Counted from the stretch's first letter, positions 54,233 through 63,673 are shown. The stretch is DNA of 64,000 nucleotides from Psychrobacillus psychrotolerans (GCF_900115805.1 NZ_FOXU01000002.1:124001-188000), one strand, 5' to 3'. The notes: a model not told the origin generated them from the letters alone. Program-made: numbers and translations.

Positions 54233-54409
54233 TTATTTATTCTCTTGCTTGTTATTAGCTTGATCTTTGATTTCATTGTTTTTCTTTTTCTGTCTATTAT
54301 TATTTTGTACGTATACCTCTAAATCATCTGGACTGACGTCATAACCGAAACCATATTCTTCTCGGTCTAATGAATTACTCTTGTTGTTTTTATTATTTTT
54401 CTTCGTCAT
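54233..54409 (-). CDS. Small hydrophilic protein of unknown function
   Basis: A 58-residue protein, very rich in Asn, Lys and Gln at both ends, with a central ordered-looking stretch DREEYGFGYDVSPDDLEVYV. The ATG follows GGAGGTG at seven bases, and a terminator with a long T-run follows. I do not recognise a family; the composition resembles small spore or stress proteins. Confidence 0.65.
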   Translation of the reverse strand: MTKKNNKNNKSNSLDREEYGFGYDVSPDDLEVYVQNNNRQKKKNNEIKDQANNKQENK

Positions 54410-54461
54410 GAAATTTCACCTCCATGAAAATAACTTGTGTAAGTTAGGAGGTTTTATTCAT

Positions 54462-55550
54462 TTATTCGGTCAGCTTAACTTGTAGGGATTGAAATGCTTT
54501 CTGTACTTTATCTTTTGGGATGGAGTTGTATTGATCTCCGACACTAACCTCGAAACTAACGCTTGATTGGTTTTCTTCTCTGAGATAGCTAGTCAACCCT
54601 ATACCTGTTTCATAGTAAACCTCTTTAAATATTGCCTCTACTTGTTCTTTTGATCTAGTAATGTGAACATGAAACATATTAGATTGGGGAACAGCTGGTT
54701 TAGTTTGTATGAAAGGGCATGAGTTAAATAGTCTTGCTAACTCTTTTGCATTTTCATAATACTGCTCCATTTTTGATATTCTCTGATCAAAATAGTGATT
54801 TGCACTTATAATGTACGGATATAAACTTATTAAGTCTCCACCATGTCGTCGTTTCCAGACTTTCGATTGTTGGGTAAACTCCTGATTTCCAGCAAGGATA
54901 GCTCCAGCTATTCCTCCAATTCCTTTATAAAATGAAATATATACACTATCAAAAAGTCCACAAACCTCTGCCGCAGATTTCTGATAGTACGGGAGGATTT
55001 CAAAAAGTCTTGCTCCATCTAAATGCAATCGAATTCCCTTTGCTTGGCAATACTCGGAGATTTCAACAATGGTTTGGTAGTCAGGAAGCTGACCCCCAAT
55101 CTCTCGTTGGGGAAGTTCTAATAATAGACAAGCTATTTCTTGATCTAAATTTAGAACATCTTCTAATTCCATTAAGCCAGATTCATCACCTAATAATAAT
55201 GTATCAATATGATGCATTTCCTTTAGTCCATCTGCTTCATGAATTTCTAAATGACTTAGTGGATGGTATGCTACTCTCTTAATACCCTTTTCATCGCACC
55301 AAATTCGTAGAGCTACTTGTTGAGCCATTGTGCCACTTGGGAAGAATACGGCTGACTCTTTCCCTAAATATGTAGCCATTTTCTTTTGAAACATCTCAAT
55401 AATTTCACCATTTCCGTACATATCACTGTCTTGTTGGTCATCTATGTGTTCAAAGGCTTCTTTTAGAATTTGTATATTTCTTCTTCCATTTCCGGCTATT
55501 TGATACTGCGTTTGCTTAAATGCTTCCACTAACGACATGCTTTCAGTCAT
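54462..55550 (-). CDS. Low-specificity L-threonine aldolase (beta-eliminating lyase family)
   Basis: A 362-residue PLP enzyme of fold type I. FFPSGTMAQQVALRIW and HLDGARLFEILPYYQKSA contain the cofactor-binding aspartate and arginine, and the PLP lysine lies in YISFYKGIGGIAGAIL. It should cleave L-threonine or L-allo-threonine to glycine and acetaldehyde, though related members act on other beta-hydroxy amino acids. The start at 55550 follows AGGAGGGG. The C26 amidotransferase gene ends 29 bp upstream, so the two may be cotranscribed. Confidence 0.87.
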   Translation of the reverse strand: MTESMSLVEAFKQTQYQIAGNGRRNIQILKEAFEHIDDQQDSDMYGNGEIIEMFQKKMATYLGKESAVFFPSGTMAQQVALRIWCDEKGIKRVAYHPLSHLEIHEADGLKEMHHIDTLLLGDESGLMELEDVLNLDQEIACLLLELPQREIGGQLPDYQTIVEISEYCQAKGIRLHLDGARLFEILPYYQKSAAEVCGLFDSVYISFYKGIGGIAGAILAGNQEFTQQSKVWKRRHGGDLISLYPYIISANHYFDQRISKMEQYYENAKELARLFNSCPFIQTKPAVPQSNMFHVHITRSKEQVEAIFKEVYYETGIGLTSYLREENQSSVSFEVSVGDQYNSIPKDKVQKAFQSLQVKLTE

Positions 55551-55579
55551 ATTTCCCCTCCTGAAACTCAATTGTCTAT

Positions 55580-56329
55580 TTATTTTAGCACTACAGCAGG
55601 AATATTATTAGCATTACTTATTCTGTGTTCAATCGCTGCATTTATATACGCTTTAAAAATGCGTTTTGATGGCTCGTCCCCGTCAACCGCAAACTCTTCT
55701 GGATGCCATTGGAAGCCAAATACGAAACTATGATTCTTACTTTCTACACATTCAACAATCCCGTCCGTTGCTCTCGCAATAACTTCCAATCCTTGACCCA
55801 CTTTGTTGACTGCTTGATGATGGAACGAATTCACTCTAAATTCTTCTTCCTGTAATAAGTCATATATTCGACTATCTTTTTTCAGTGTTACAGGATGTGA
55901 TCTATGCGTCCGAACTGCCTTTTGTAAATGCTGCATGACCGGCTCTTCTCGCTGTGAATGAATGGACTGATACAGTGAACCACCTTGGACAATATTCAAC
56001 ATATGCAAACCGCGACATACCCCAATATAAGGTTTGTCTAAATCCAACATTTTTTTAATAAGTTTATACTCCATTTCATCCAATTCAGGTGTAATTTGTT
56101 TTAAATGTACATGAGGATTTTCATTATAATAACTTGGATCAATATCCTCGCCTCCTGTAACAAAAAGGCCATCTAATCTTCTACTAAGTTCTTCTATATC
56201 ATCCTCCGGTACTAAAGGAATAAGTATAGGTATCCCACCAGCTTGTATAATTGCATTTGCATAGACTGGAGGCATATAATAACAGCCATCTTCTAGTACT
56301 TCTGTTGTAATTCCTATTATTGGTTTCAT
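55580..56329 (-). CDS. Gamma-glutamyl-gamma-aminobutyrate hydrolase family protein (peptidase C26)
   Basis: A 249-residue class I glutamine-amidotransferase-like hydrolase. The nucleophile elbow is PYIGVCRGLHMLN (Cys in VCRG), GLFVTGGEDIDPSYY is conserved, and the His-Glu pair is in FGFQWHPEE. PuuD-type members hydrolyse gamma-glutamyl-GABA in polyamine breakdown; the substrate here is not certain. It lies upstream of the threonine aldolase on the same strand. Confidence 0.87.
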   Translation of the reverse strand: MKPIIGITTEVLEDGCYYMPPVYANAIIQAGGIPILIPLVPEDDIEELSRRLDGLFVTGGEDIDPSYYNENPHVHLKQITPELDEMEYKLIKKMLDLDKPYIGVCRGLHMLNIVQGGSLYQSIHSQREEPVMQHLQKAVRTHRSHPVTLKKDSRIYDLLQEEEFRVNSFHHQAVNKVGQGLEVIARATDGIVECVESKNHSFVFGFQWHPEEFAVDGDEPSKRIFKAYINAAIEHRISNANNIPAVVLK

Positions 56330-56429
56330 ATATATTCTCTCTTCTCTTTTTAAGTGTTTTCTTTTTACATACCCGTTTATTAATCCGGAAAAACGTAACC
56401 GACTATTCCGACAAATATTTAGTTTATAC

Positions 56430-56454
56430 GTTTGTTTTTATTTATCTAGGGAAT
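56430..56454 (+). promoter_or_regulatory. SigB promoter of the second SDR gene
   Basis: GTTTGT (56430-56435), a 13-bp spacer and GGGAAT (56449-56454), 34 bp before the ATG. It fits SigB control known for related stress dehydrogenases. Confidence 0.6.
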
Positions 56455-56488
56455 AAATAAATCAACCAAGTTTAAGGAGGAAATTTTC

Positions 56489-57367
56489 ATGGCAGATAAA
56501 TACGAAAAAATAGACAAAGAAGTTAAAGGACAAACACAACAACAGCAACCAGGTATTGAAGAAGAAATGACTCCTGAACCTATTTATGATGACCAAAATT
56601 ATAAAGGATCCGGGAAATTGACCGGGAAGGTTGCCTTAGTTACAGGTGGGGATAGTGGAATAGGACGTGCAGCTTCTATTGCATTTGCCAAAGAAGGCGC
56701 GAATGTCGCTATCGTCTATTTAGATGCAGATGAGCAACCAGATGCAGAAAAAACAATAAAACTTATAGAAAAGTACGGCGGAAAAGCATTAGCGATCAAA
56801 ACGGACTTAAGTGATGATGAAAACTGTCAACAGGCAGTGGAGCAAGTGATTCAGGAATTCGGACAACTGAATGTACTAGTTAATAATGCAGGTAAGCAAT
56901 TCCCTACAAAGGATTTTCTAGCTATTACACCAGATCAATTACAGGAAACTTTTTCTACTAATATATACTCGATGTTTTATTTATCTCAGGCTGCGCTACC
57001 GCATATGAAGAAAGGCGATACGATTATTAATACCTCCTCTATCACAGCCTACAACGGTTCCCCTGAGTTAATCGATTATTCTTCTACTAAGGGGGCTATT
57101 ACATCCTTTACTCGTTCGTTGGCATTGAACTTAATCGAAAAAGGAATTAGGGTAAACGCCGTGGCACCTGGTCCAATTTGGACACCACTTATTCCCGCAA
57201 CATTTGATAAAGAAAAAGTGAAACAGCATGGAGCTAGTACGCCAATCGGTCGTCGTGGACAACCTTCTGAAAACGCACCAGCGTATGTATTTTTAGCTTC
57301 CACTGATTCCAGTTATATGACTGGTCAAACGATTCACGTAGATGGTGGGGACTTTGTAGGTTCTTAA
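56489..57367 (+). CDS. SDR family oxidoreductase (general stress type)
   Basis: A 292-residue SDR with a 45-residue hydrophilic N-terminal extension (QTQQQQPGIEEEMTPEP) typical of the YhdF/YhxC/general stress protein 39 group. The cofactor motif TGGDSGIGR is at residues 52-60, NNAGKQ follows, and the catalytic YSSTK is near residue 198. The ending MTGQTIHVDGG is normal. The ribosome site AAGGAGG precedes the ATG. The SigB-type promoter suggests induction by osmotic or oxidative stress. The substrate is unknown. Confidence 0.88.
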   Translation: MADKYEKIDKEVKGQTQQQQPGIEEEMTPEPIYDDQNYKGSGKLTGKVALVTGGDSGIGRAASIAFAKEGANVAIVYLDADEQPDAEKTIKLIEKYGGKALAIKTDLSDDENCQQAVEQVIQEFGQLNVLVNNAGKQFPTKDFLAITPDQLQETFSTNIYSMFYLSQAALPHMKKGDTIINTSSITAYNGSPELIDYSSTKGAITSFTRSLALNLIEKGIRVNAVAPGPIWTPLIPATFDKEKVKQHGASTPIGRRGQPSENAPAYVFLASTDSSYMTGQTIHVDGGDFVGS

Positions 57368-57394
57368 TTGCAAAATCATTAAACTCGGCAATGC

Positions 57395-57562
57395 CCACCA
57401 CTTCGCTTTCCGTGGGCTTGGCTTCAGCCTCCTCGTCACTACTAAAAACATATGCTCCTGCGGTTACTCGTCGCAAAGACATTGGTCAAACAAAGTTCGA
57501 CCAATGTCTTTCCTGCGAGGTCTTCAGCTCAAGCTATTCCCACAGGAGTCTTCGTGGTGGAC
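57395..57562 (+). repeat. Dispersed intergenic repeat, copy 2 (longest)
   Basis: Blocks in order: CTTTCCGTGGGCTTGGCTTC, CTCCTCGTCACTAC, ACATATGCTCCTGCGGT, a central inverted repeat GACATTGGTC...GACCAATGTC (57478-57508), GGTCTTCAGCTCAAGCTATTCCCA and ACAGGAGTC. CCACCAC near the left end matches GTGGTGG at the right end. No gene inside is supported. Confidence 0.8.
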
Positions 57563-57621
57563 CTTGCCTTATAAACAGTTCCAATAGAGTATGCAATATC
57601 TTACTTTTAATAGGATGAATA

Positions 57622-57659
57622 AAACCCTTATGAATATTTATTACTATTCATAAGGGTTT
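57622..57659 (+). terminator. Terminator-like hairpin
   Basis: AAACCCTTATGAATA pairs perfectly over 15 bp with TATTCATAAGGGTTT. It could end transcripts from the SDR gene that cross the repeat, or serve the opposite strand. Confidence 0.75.
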
Positions 57660-57685
57660 ATAAAAATACCTTTGTCGTCAAACTG

Positions 57686-57715
57686 AAATGCTCAGAGTTT
57701 TCTCTGAGCATTTTT
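57686..57715 (+). terminator. Second terminator hairpin
   Basis: AAATGCTCAGAG-TTTT-CTCTGAGCATTT is followed by TTC. It lies 27 bp after the previous hairpin, with no gene between them. Confidence 0.75.
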
Positions 57716-57838
57716 CATATCCTAAACAATTATTTTTGATTTATTTTATTTGCACCAATTATTTTTACCTTGTTGCCCTGTTCATGTTAAGACTTATTAA
57801 TACTCTAATAGTATTACTAGGAAAAGAGGAATGAATAT

Positions 57839-57955
57839 ATGTCTGGAAATGATAGTGCTGGAGGATATGGATACGGTTCTGGTTTTACACTGATTGTTGT
57901 TTTATTTATTTTACTTATTATTGTTGGCGCTGCTTTTGTTGATGGCGGTTACTAA
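57839..57955 (+). CDS. YjcZ family small sporulation protein
   Basis: A 38-residue protein: a short Gly/Tyr-rich start (GGYGYGSGF), one hydrophobic helix ([17 protein letters not shown]) and the ending VDGGY. This is the YjcZ/YhdY-type small membrane protein found in many copies in spore-forming Bacillales. The ATG follows AGAGG. Its job is unknown; expression is usually linked to sporulation. Confidence 0.85.
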   Translation: MSGNDSAGGYGYGSGFTLIVVLFILLIIVGAAFVDGGY

Positions 57956-58046
57956 TTTAAAATACCGGTAATCATACCCGGCAATCTTAGTAAATTGTAA
58001 ATCAGATTCTTAAACAATCTGTGCAGTCTAAATATTGCATTTATAA

Positions 58047-58082
58047 ATAACCGAGATTCTTCAAGAATCTCGGTTATTTTTT
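58047..58082. terminator. Strong bidirectional terminator
   Basis: AATAACCGAGATTCTT pairs with AAGAATCTCGGTTATT and is followed by six T residues. It lies between the YjcZ gene and the convergent aldo/keto reductase gene. Confidence 0.9.
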
Positions 58083-58104
58083 GTGAGTTTAGTTTTTATA
58101 GTAA

Positions 58105-58944
58105 TTAAAAATCAAAGTTATCTGGATCTGGTCCAACACGGTGATTTTTATTCAATAGATCAATCTGCTTCATGTCCTCTTTTGTTAATTTAAAGTCAAA
58201 TACATTCGCATTGTCTATTATGCGTTGTTCTTTCGTAGACTTTGGAATTGTAATTACATTATTTTGAAGGTCCCAGCGCACGATAATTTGTGCTACTGAT
58301 TTCCCATATTTAGATGCTATTTCTTGAAGTTCTTCATTGTCGAGTAACTGCCCTGCCATTAGTGGTGACCACGCCTCTAATTGAATCTGATGCTCCCTAC
58401 AGAAATTGTGTAATTCTTTTTGTGTTAAACGCGGATGATATTCTACTTGGTTAATCATTGGATTAATTTCCGCATCCTTCATTAACTCTTCTAGGTGATG
58501 GATTTGAAAATTACTTACACCAATCGCTTTCACACGTCCCTCTTTGTAGAGTGTTTCTAGAGCTTTCCAAGCCGCTTTATACTTCCCTTCCACTGGCCAA
58601 TGAATTAAGTATAAATCTAAATATTCTAGTCCAAGTTTAGTTAAACTATCTTCATAGGCTGCAATTGTTTCCTCATAGCCCAGCTCAGAATTCCATACTT
58701 TTGAAGTAATAAAAAGATCCTCTCTAGCAATATTTCCATCTTCTATCCCTTTTCGGATTCCTTTACCTACTCCTACTTCATTTCCATAGATGGCTGCTGT
58801 ATCGATGCTACGGTACCCATTTTTTATAGCGATTTTCACTGCATCTATTAACTCCTGTCCATCCTCTACTCTAAATACGCCAAGCCCTAATAGTGGCATT
58901 TCTACCCCATTGTGTAATGTTTTTATAGATTGTAAATTTTCCAT
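58105..58944 (-). CDS. Aldo/keto reductase
   Basis: A 279-residue NADPH-dependent aldo/keto reductase of the YvgN/YtbE (2,5-diketo-D-gluconate reductase) group. The catalytic tetrad is Asp48 and Tyr53 (SIDTAAIYGNE), Lys82 (ITSKVW) and a histidine in YLIHWPVEG. The C-terminal IPKSTKEQRIIDNA binds the cofactor. It reduces reactive aldehydes such as methylglyoxal. It lies 25 bp after the MFS gene, forming an operon with it under the divergent HxlR regulator. Confidence 0.9.
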   Translation of the reverse strand: MENLQSIKTLHNGVEMPLLGLGVFRVEDGQELIDAVKIAIKNGYRSIDTAAIYGNEVGVGKGIRKGIEDGNIAREDLFITSKVWNSELGYEETIAAYEDSLTKLGLEYLDLYLIHWPVEGKYKAAWKALETLYKEGRVKAIGVSNFQIHHLEELMKDAEINPMINQVEYHPRLTQKELHNFCREHQIQLEAWSPLMAGQLLDNEELQEIASKYGKSVAQIIVRWDLQNNVITIPKSTKEQRIIDNANVFDFKLTKEDMKQIDLLNKNHRVGPDPDNFDF

Positions 58945-58969
58945 TTTGAATTCCTCCGTCTGTTAATTA

Positions 58970-60154
58970 TTATATTTGCTCTTTTCTCTCCAACATTCTA
59001 CTAATACCAGTTAATATTGCTGCAATCATAACCATTATCGATCCAATCCAAGCAGTATGGATAAGGCCAATAGAATCTGCGACAATTCCCCCTAAATAAG
59101 ACCCAATTGCAATGCCGGCATTAAAAGCAGCAATATTCATAGCTGAAGCAACATCAACTGCACTAGGAACATAGCGCTCAGCTAACATGACAACATACAC
59201 CTGCAGGCCTGGAACATTCATAAATGCAAAAACTCCCATTAAAATAATCGTTATTAATCCTACAACCTTAAAAGGGGCTGTAAATGTTAATAGAAGTAGT
59301 ATAATCGCTTGAATAATAAACATATAAAAGAGTGAGCCGATTGGGTTTTTATTGGCTAGTTTTCCGCCAATCATATTCCCAACTGCGATTGCAACCCCGT
59401 AAACAAGTAATATTACGGCGATTGTCCCTTGTTTAAATCCTGTTACAGACTGAAGCAATGGAGATAAATACGTGAATACGACAAATGTCCCCCCATAACC
59501 AAGTGCTGTAATTAGAAAGATTAATAATAATCTACTATTTGTTATTAGCTTTACATGATCTTGTATTGATGTTCTTGTACCTTTTCGTAAATCAGAAGGA
59601 ATAAGTATACTATTTGCTATAAACCCAATGATTCCTATTACGACAATTGCTATAAAGGCAAAGCGCCAACCTAACTGCTGTCCAAGAAATGTACCAAAAG
59701 GCACTCCTGTAATGGTTGCGACTGTTAATCCTGTAAACATAATAGAAATTGCACTAGCTCTCTTATCCTCTGGTACTAGATCGGCAGCTATCGTTGAGCC
59801 GATGGACATAAAAACACCATGTGAAAATGCAGATATGATACGTGCAATTAATAGCACTGTTACACTTGTAGCACTAGCGGCTATTCCATTACCTATAATG
59901 AACACAATCATTATCCAAAGAAGTAAGGATTTGCGAGGCATCCTTGAAGTAAGTGCTGTTAAAACTGGTGCACCCACTGTTACTCCGAGGGCATACAGTG
60001 AAACTGTCAGCCCCGCAGTTGTCAAAGATATATCCAAGTCTTTAGATATTAATGGCAATAACCCGACACTGATAAATTCAGTCGTTCCTATTGCAAATGC
60101 ACTTACTGCTAATGCCAATAATGCAAACATACTTCTGTTTTTATCTAAAGTCAT
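58970..60154 (-). CDS. MFS transporter (DHA1/AraJ-like)
   Basis: A 394-residue exporter-type MFS protein with 12 predicted helices. AIGTTEFISVGLLPLISKDL in helix 1 and GAPVLTALTSRMPRK in the loop after helix 2 are hallmarks of the AraJ/YdhP/NepI branch, which exports sugars, nucleosides or drugs. The start follows AAAGGTTGAG. A leader hairpin, GCGGAAT...ATTCCGC (60176-60195), precedes it. It is followed by the aldo/keto reductase and opposed by the HxlR gene. Confidence 0.87.
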   Translation of the reverse strand: MTLDKNRSMFALLALAVSAFAIGTTEFISVGLLPLISKDLDISLTTAGLTVSLYALGVTVGAPVLTALTSRMPRKSLLLWIMIVFIIGNGIAASATSVTVLLIARIISAFSHGVFMSIGSTIAADLVPEDKRASAISIMFTGLTVATITGVPFGTFLGQQLGWRFAFIAIVVIGIIGFIANSILIPSDLRKGTRTSIQDHVKLITNSRLLLIFLITALGYGGTFVVFTYLSPLLQSVTGFKQGTIAVILLVYGVAIAVGNMIGGKLANKNPIGSLFYMFIIQAIILLLLTFTAPFKVVGLITIILMGVFAFMNVPGLQVYVVMLAERYVPSAVDVASAMNIAAFNAGIAIGSYLGGIVADSIGLIHTAWIGSIMVMIAAILTGISRMLERKEQI

Positions 60155-60266
60155 TATTTCTCAACCTTTCTTCATGCGGAATAAATAAATTCCGCGAGAC
60201 CAAACTATATTGTAAATCTACCGGCAAATGTTATTATGATTCATAGAGTTTTAAAAGGAAAGTACG

Positions 60267-60321
60267 CACTTTAAAGTAATATAGGCACTATAAAGTACTA
60301 TAGGAACTTTTTTGTTCCTAT
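60267..60321. promoter_or_regulatory. Tandem 19-bp repeats and dyad in the hxlR-MFS intergenic region
   Basis: CACTTTAAAGTAATATAGG (60267-60285) is directly followed by CACTATAAAGTACTATAGG (60286-60304). A dyad ATAGGAAC-TTTTTT-GTTCCTAT (60300-60321) overlaps the end. They lie 17-70 bp before the HxlR start and are good candidates for its binding sites. Confidence 0.6.
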
Positions 60322-60337
60322 CTAAAGGAGAAATAGT

Positions 60338-60709
60338 ATGAAACAAAAAAAATATAATATATCAGTGGAAGCTACATTGGAGGTCATTGGCGGCAAGTGG
60401 AAATGCGTCATATTGTGTCATTTAACCCACGGAAAAAAGCGGACAAGTGAATTAAAGCGGCTTATGCCTGATATAACTCAAAAAATGTTAACGCAGCAAC
60501 TTAGAGAGTTAGAGAGTGATGGCGTTATTAATAGAATCGTCTATAACCAAGTCCCTCCAAAAGTAGAATATGAATTGAGCGAGTATGGTACAAGTCTTGA
60601 AAGTATACTCAGTGCCCTTTGTTCATGGGGAGAAGAACATATTACAAAAGTATACGGGGATAAATTTTCCGTTTTAGAAGATAGCATCTTGAACGAAAGC
60701 TTAAAATAA
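60338..60709 (+). CDS. HxlR family transcriptional regulator
   Basis: A 123-residue winged-helix regulator. EVIGGKWKCVILCHLTHGKK near the start, LKRLMPDITQKMLTQQLREL and the wing NRIVYNQVPPKVEYELSEYG are classic HxlR. Several members, such as HypR and YodB, sense disulfide or quinone stress through a cysteine at the start of helix 1; a Cys is present here at WKCVILC. It is divergent from the MFS and aldo/keto reductase genes, which it probably controls in response to electrophiles. Confidence 0.9.
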   Translation: MKQKKYNISVEATLEVIGGKWKCVILCHLTHGKKRTSELKRLMPDITQKMLTQQLRELESDGVINRIVYNQVPPKVEYELSEYGTSLESILSALCSWGEEHITKVYGDKFSVLEDSILNESLK

Positions 60710-60751
60710 AAGACTATGTAAAAGTAGAAAGACCAATTTAAAATTCAAAGA

Positions 60752-60789
60752 AAAAAATGGGCCGGAGTGTTTCTCCAGGCTCATTTTTT
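60752..60789 (+). terminator. Terminator of the hxlR gene
   Basis: AAAAAATGGGCC-GGAG pairs with CTCC-a-GGCTCATTTTTT with one G-U pair and one bulge. It lies 43 bp after the stop. Confidence 0.85.
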
Positions 60790-60983
60790 GATGTCTATTT
60801 TTTACTAGTCGAGCAGAACGGAATCTCTCTACACTAAGCTGAATTGAGTTTCTCTCCAACGACAGGAATTCGCCCAGACCTAGGATCAACTGCACACGCA
60901 CCTTGGTATTGGAAGAGATACTGCCTTGGTACTTTTGCGCAGTCTATTTGAGTGCTTACATTTTATATTTTCTCGTGCCATAA
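60790..60983. other. Gene-free stretch
   Basis: About 190 bases between the hxlR and spoVR terminators. Apart from a short direct repeat CCTTGGTA (twice, about 30 bp apart) nothing is recognisable. Confidence 0.4.
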
Positions 60984-61017
60984 AAAACGAGATCCTATGT
61001 CAATAGGACCTCGTTTT
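60984..61017. terminator. Terminator of spoVR
   Basis: AAAACGAGATCCTA and TAGGACCTCGTTTT form a 14-bp stem with one mismatch. On the minus strand a T-run follows. It ends just before the spoVR stop codon. Confidence 0.85.
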
Positions 61018-61018
61018 A

Positions 61019-62413
61019 TCACATGTTCATTTTCGAAACTTTTTTCCCATCAAAAGTATACAATACCTGTTTTTCATCTACTACTGTTTCCATATGAATT
61101 GTTCGCCCCCATAATTGGTAAATATATGGCAGAACGTTTTCTAAATAATGTGGATCGAGTTCCGTCCCTTCAAATCCATGACGCAAATACAACTCTCCTA
61201 GCCTCATATAGTCCCCATTTTCTACTACGATATATGGAAAGCTTCCATTCACTCGCATGGAGACAAGCTGATCACGTACATTTTCATAATCCTTATCCGT
61301 TATTTCATAGTTCCCATTCTTTTTTTCAAATAAATATAAATCTTCCTGCTTCACTAAATCCTTCGTTAAGTAATTTCGGATAAAAGATATGTCCGATTCT
61401 ATTTCTCTTACTTCAAACATTTTCTCCCTACCCGAATTAGCTTTAATTCCTAAATCTTTCATTTCTGCTGTTGGATTATTATATCTATTTTCTATATCTT
61501 CAAAAATTTTCACACCTAAATAATATGGGTTAATGCCGGTTTTGGAAGGTTGCACTACATTTGCATTTAACTTTGCGAACTCTATTGTTTCATCGCTCGT
61601 TAAATCCATTTCTCTTAATATCCGTTGATGCCAATAGGAAGCCCAGCCTTCGTTCATAATCTTTGTTTCTAGTTGCGGCCAGAAGTAGAGCATTTCCTCC
61701 CGCATCATCGTTAAAATATCTCGTTGCCAATCTTCTAACTCACTGCTATATTCCTCAATAAACAACAGCAAGTCTTTTTCAGGTTTCGGAGGGAACTTTT
61801 TACGATACGGAAGTACCAATTTTGATTTATCTTCTCTATGATCCAACTTCCACAAATCATCATAATCTGTTTTTCGTATGACATCGACTTCTTCTTCATC
61901 CTCATAAACTGGCAATTTAGGTCTCATAATAGAAGGGTCAATATGCTCCTGAATTGCTAATACCGCATCTAAAAAACTTTCTACTTCATCTTTTCCATAC
62001 AGTCTCTCATACTCAGCAATACGTTCCGCAGTTGCCGTCATGCTCTCTACCATGTCTCTTCGTGTATTAGAAAAACGTACATTATGTTTAAAAAAGTCAC
62101 AGTGAGCAAGTACATGTGCAATGATGAGCTTATTTTGTATGAGGCTATTTGTGTCCAATAAGAACGCATAGCAAGGATCCGAATTAATGACTAACTCATA
62201 AATTTGGCTAAGCCCAAAATCATATTGCATTTTCATCTTATGAAATTGTTTACCAAAACTCCAATGGGCAAAACGTGTGGGCATGCCGTACGCGCCGAAA
62301 GTATAAATAATATCTGCTGGGCAAATCTCATATCTCATTGGATACGTATCAAGGCCAAATGCAGTGGCAATTTCGGTAATTTCCGCAATAGCATGTTGTA
62401 GTTTTTTCTCCAT
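61019..62413 (-). CDS. spoVR: Stage V sporulation protein R
   Basis: A 464-residue SpoVR family protein. [20 protein letters not shown] near the N-terminus, [20 protein letters not shown] in the middle and [16 protein letters not shown] are conserved family blocks. In Bacillus it is needed for normal spore cortex formation; the chemistry is unknown. Its ATG overlaps the yhbH stop (TAATG), so the two are translated together. Confidence 0.94.
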   Translation of the reverse strand: MEKKLQHAIAEITEIATAFGLDTYPMRYEICPADIIYTFGAYGMPTRFAHWSFGKQFHKMKMQYDFGLSQIYELVINSDPCYAFLLDTNSLIQNKLIIAHVLAHCDFFKHNVRFSNTRRDMVESMTATAERIAEYERLYGKDEVESFLDAVLAIQEHIDPSIMRPKLPVYEDEEEVDVIRKTDYDDLWKLDHREDKSKLVLPYRKKFPPKPEKDLLLFIEEYSSELEDWQRDILTMMREEMLYFWPQLETKIMNEGWASYWHQRILREMDLTSDETIEFAKLNANVVQPSKTGINPYYLGVKIFEDIENRYNNPTAEMKDLGIKANSGREKMFEVREIESDISFIRNYLTKDLVKQEDLYLFEKKNGNYEITDKDYENVRDQLVSMRVNGSFPYIVVENGDYMRLGELYLRHGFEGTELDPHYLENVLPYIYQLWGRTIHMETVVDEKQVLYTFDGKKVSKMNM

Positions 62414-63570
62414 TACTTGGCTCCCTTTTGAAAAATATGCTTCAGCGCTTCGTAAACATCTTGATTTTCCTTCAACACATAGTATCTAAACTTAGGACTT
62501 TCAATCTTTTTATAGGTGTTCATTAACGTAGAATATCTGCTATGCGCATTTACTTCGCCATAGCCAAAGATACTAGAAACCTCCATCAGTTCATTCACTA
62601 GTTCAATGCATCTCATATTATCACTTGTCATATTTTCTCCATCAGAAAAATGGACAGGGTAAATATTATATTTAGATGGACTATACTTCTCTTTTATAAG
62701 CTCTAGTGCCTTCATATAAGCAGAAGAGCAAATTGTCCCTCCGCTTTCTCCTTTAGAAAAAAATGCTTCCTCTGTTACAACCTTTGCTTCTGTATGATGG
62801 GCAATAAATTCAATTTCCACTGTTTCATATTGGGAGCGTAAAAACCTTGTCATCCAGAAAAAAAAGCTTCTAGCACAATACTTTTCAAAGTTGCCCATCG
62901 ATCCACTTGTATCCATCATTGCTAATACAACTGCTTTCGACTCAGGTTTTACTACTTCATCCCAAGTTTTAAAACGCAAGTCATCTTGATGAATAGGCAT
63001 TATTTCTGCCTTCCCTTTCATTGCATTTCGCTTAATAGCAGATATAATCGTTCGCTTTTTGTCTATATTCCCCATTAGGCCTTTTTTTCGTATATCGTTA
63101 AATGTAATATGTTCTGTTGTTATTTCTGTCTGTTCCTTTTGTTCTAAATTAGGTAGCTCCATTTGGTTGAAAAGTTCCTGCTCTATTTCTGCAATGGATA
63201 TCTCTGCTTCATAATAGTCTTGACCTGCCTGGTCACCAGCTTGTTTCCCTTGACCTGCTTTTCCCTCTTCATCACCTGAACCTTTAGCAATAACGTCTCC
63301 TACTTGGCTTTCCCCATCACCTTGCCCCACATGCTTCGATGAATCATAGTTATAGCGGATTTTATATTCATCTAGTGAGCGAATCGGAATTTTGATGACT
63401 TCTCGTCCATTAGACATGATGATATTTTCTTCACTGATCAGATCAGGCAAATTGTTTTGAATTGCTTCCTTCACTTTCTCCATATGGCGTTGTTGGTCTT
63501 GGTGTCCTTTTCGATGTAAAGACCAGTTTTCCTGAGAGACGACAAATTGTTTAGTTTCTTTGTTCTCCAT
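62413..63570 (-). CDS. yhbH: Sporulation protein YhbH (DUF444)
   Basis: A 385-residue DUF444 protein. A vWA-like domain has the MIDAS-type motif [17 protein letters not shown] (about residue 235). An acidic, Gly-rich linker ([20 protein letters not shown]) precedes it. In Bacillus it is expressed in the mother cell and often lies with prkA; here spoVR follows directly. The start at 63570 follows AGGTAGGTG. A SigE-like promoter lies upstream (63624-63596). Confidence 0.92.
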   Translation of the reverse strand: MENKETKQFVVSQENWSLHRKGHQDQQRHMEKVKEAIQNNLPDLISEENIIMSNGREVIKIPIRSLDEYKIRYNYDSSKHVGQGDGESQVGDVIAKGSGDEEGKAGQGKQAGDQAGQDYYEAEISIAEIEQELFNQMELPNLEQKEQTEITTEHITFNDIRKKGLMGNIDKKRTIISAIKRNAMKGKAEIMPIHQDDLRFKTWDEVVKPESKAVVLAMMDTSGSMGNFEKYCARSFFFWMTRFLRSQYETVEIEFIAHHTEAKVVTEEAFFSKGESGGTICSSAYMKALELIKEKYSPSKYNIYPVHFSDGENMTSDNMRCIELVNELMEVSSIFGYGEVNAHSRYSTLMNTYKKIESPKFRYYVLKENQDVYEALKHIFQKGAK

Positions 63571-63595
63571 TTTTCTCAACACCTACCTATTTTTT

Positions 63596-63624
63596 ATCAT
63601 ATGCCCGTTTGTCATTCTTATTGC
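63596..63624 (-). promoter_or_regulatory. Candidate SigE promoter of yhbH-spoVR
   Basis: On the minus strand GCAATAA (63624-63618), a 14-bp spacer and CATATGAT (63603-63596) resemble the SigE consensus. It lies 26 bp before the yhbH start. B. subtilis yhbH is known to be expressed in the mother cell. Confidence 0.45.
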
Positions 63625-63673
63625 AGATGAAAACGAAAAATGTAGCAGTTTAAGTTAGTTTTTGAGAGATAAG

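Noticed and set aside
57391-57618. A 75-codon frame in the intergenic region
   Set aside because: It falls across the dispersed repeat and its internal inverted repeat, and lacks a ribosome site.
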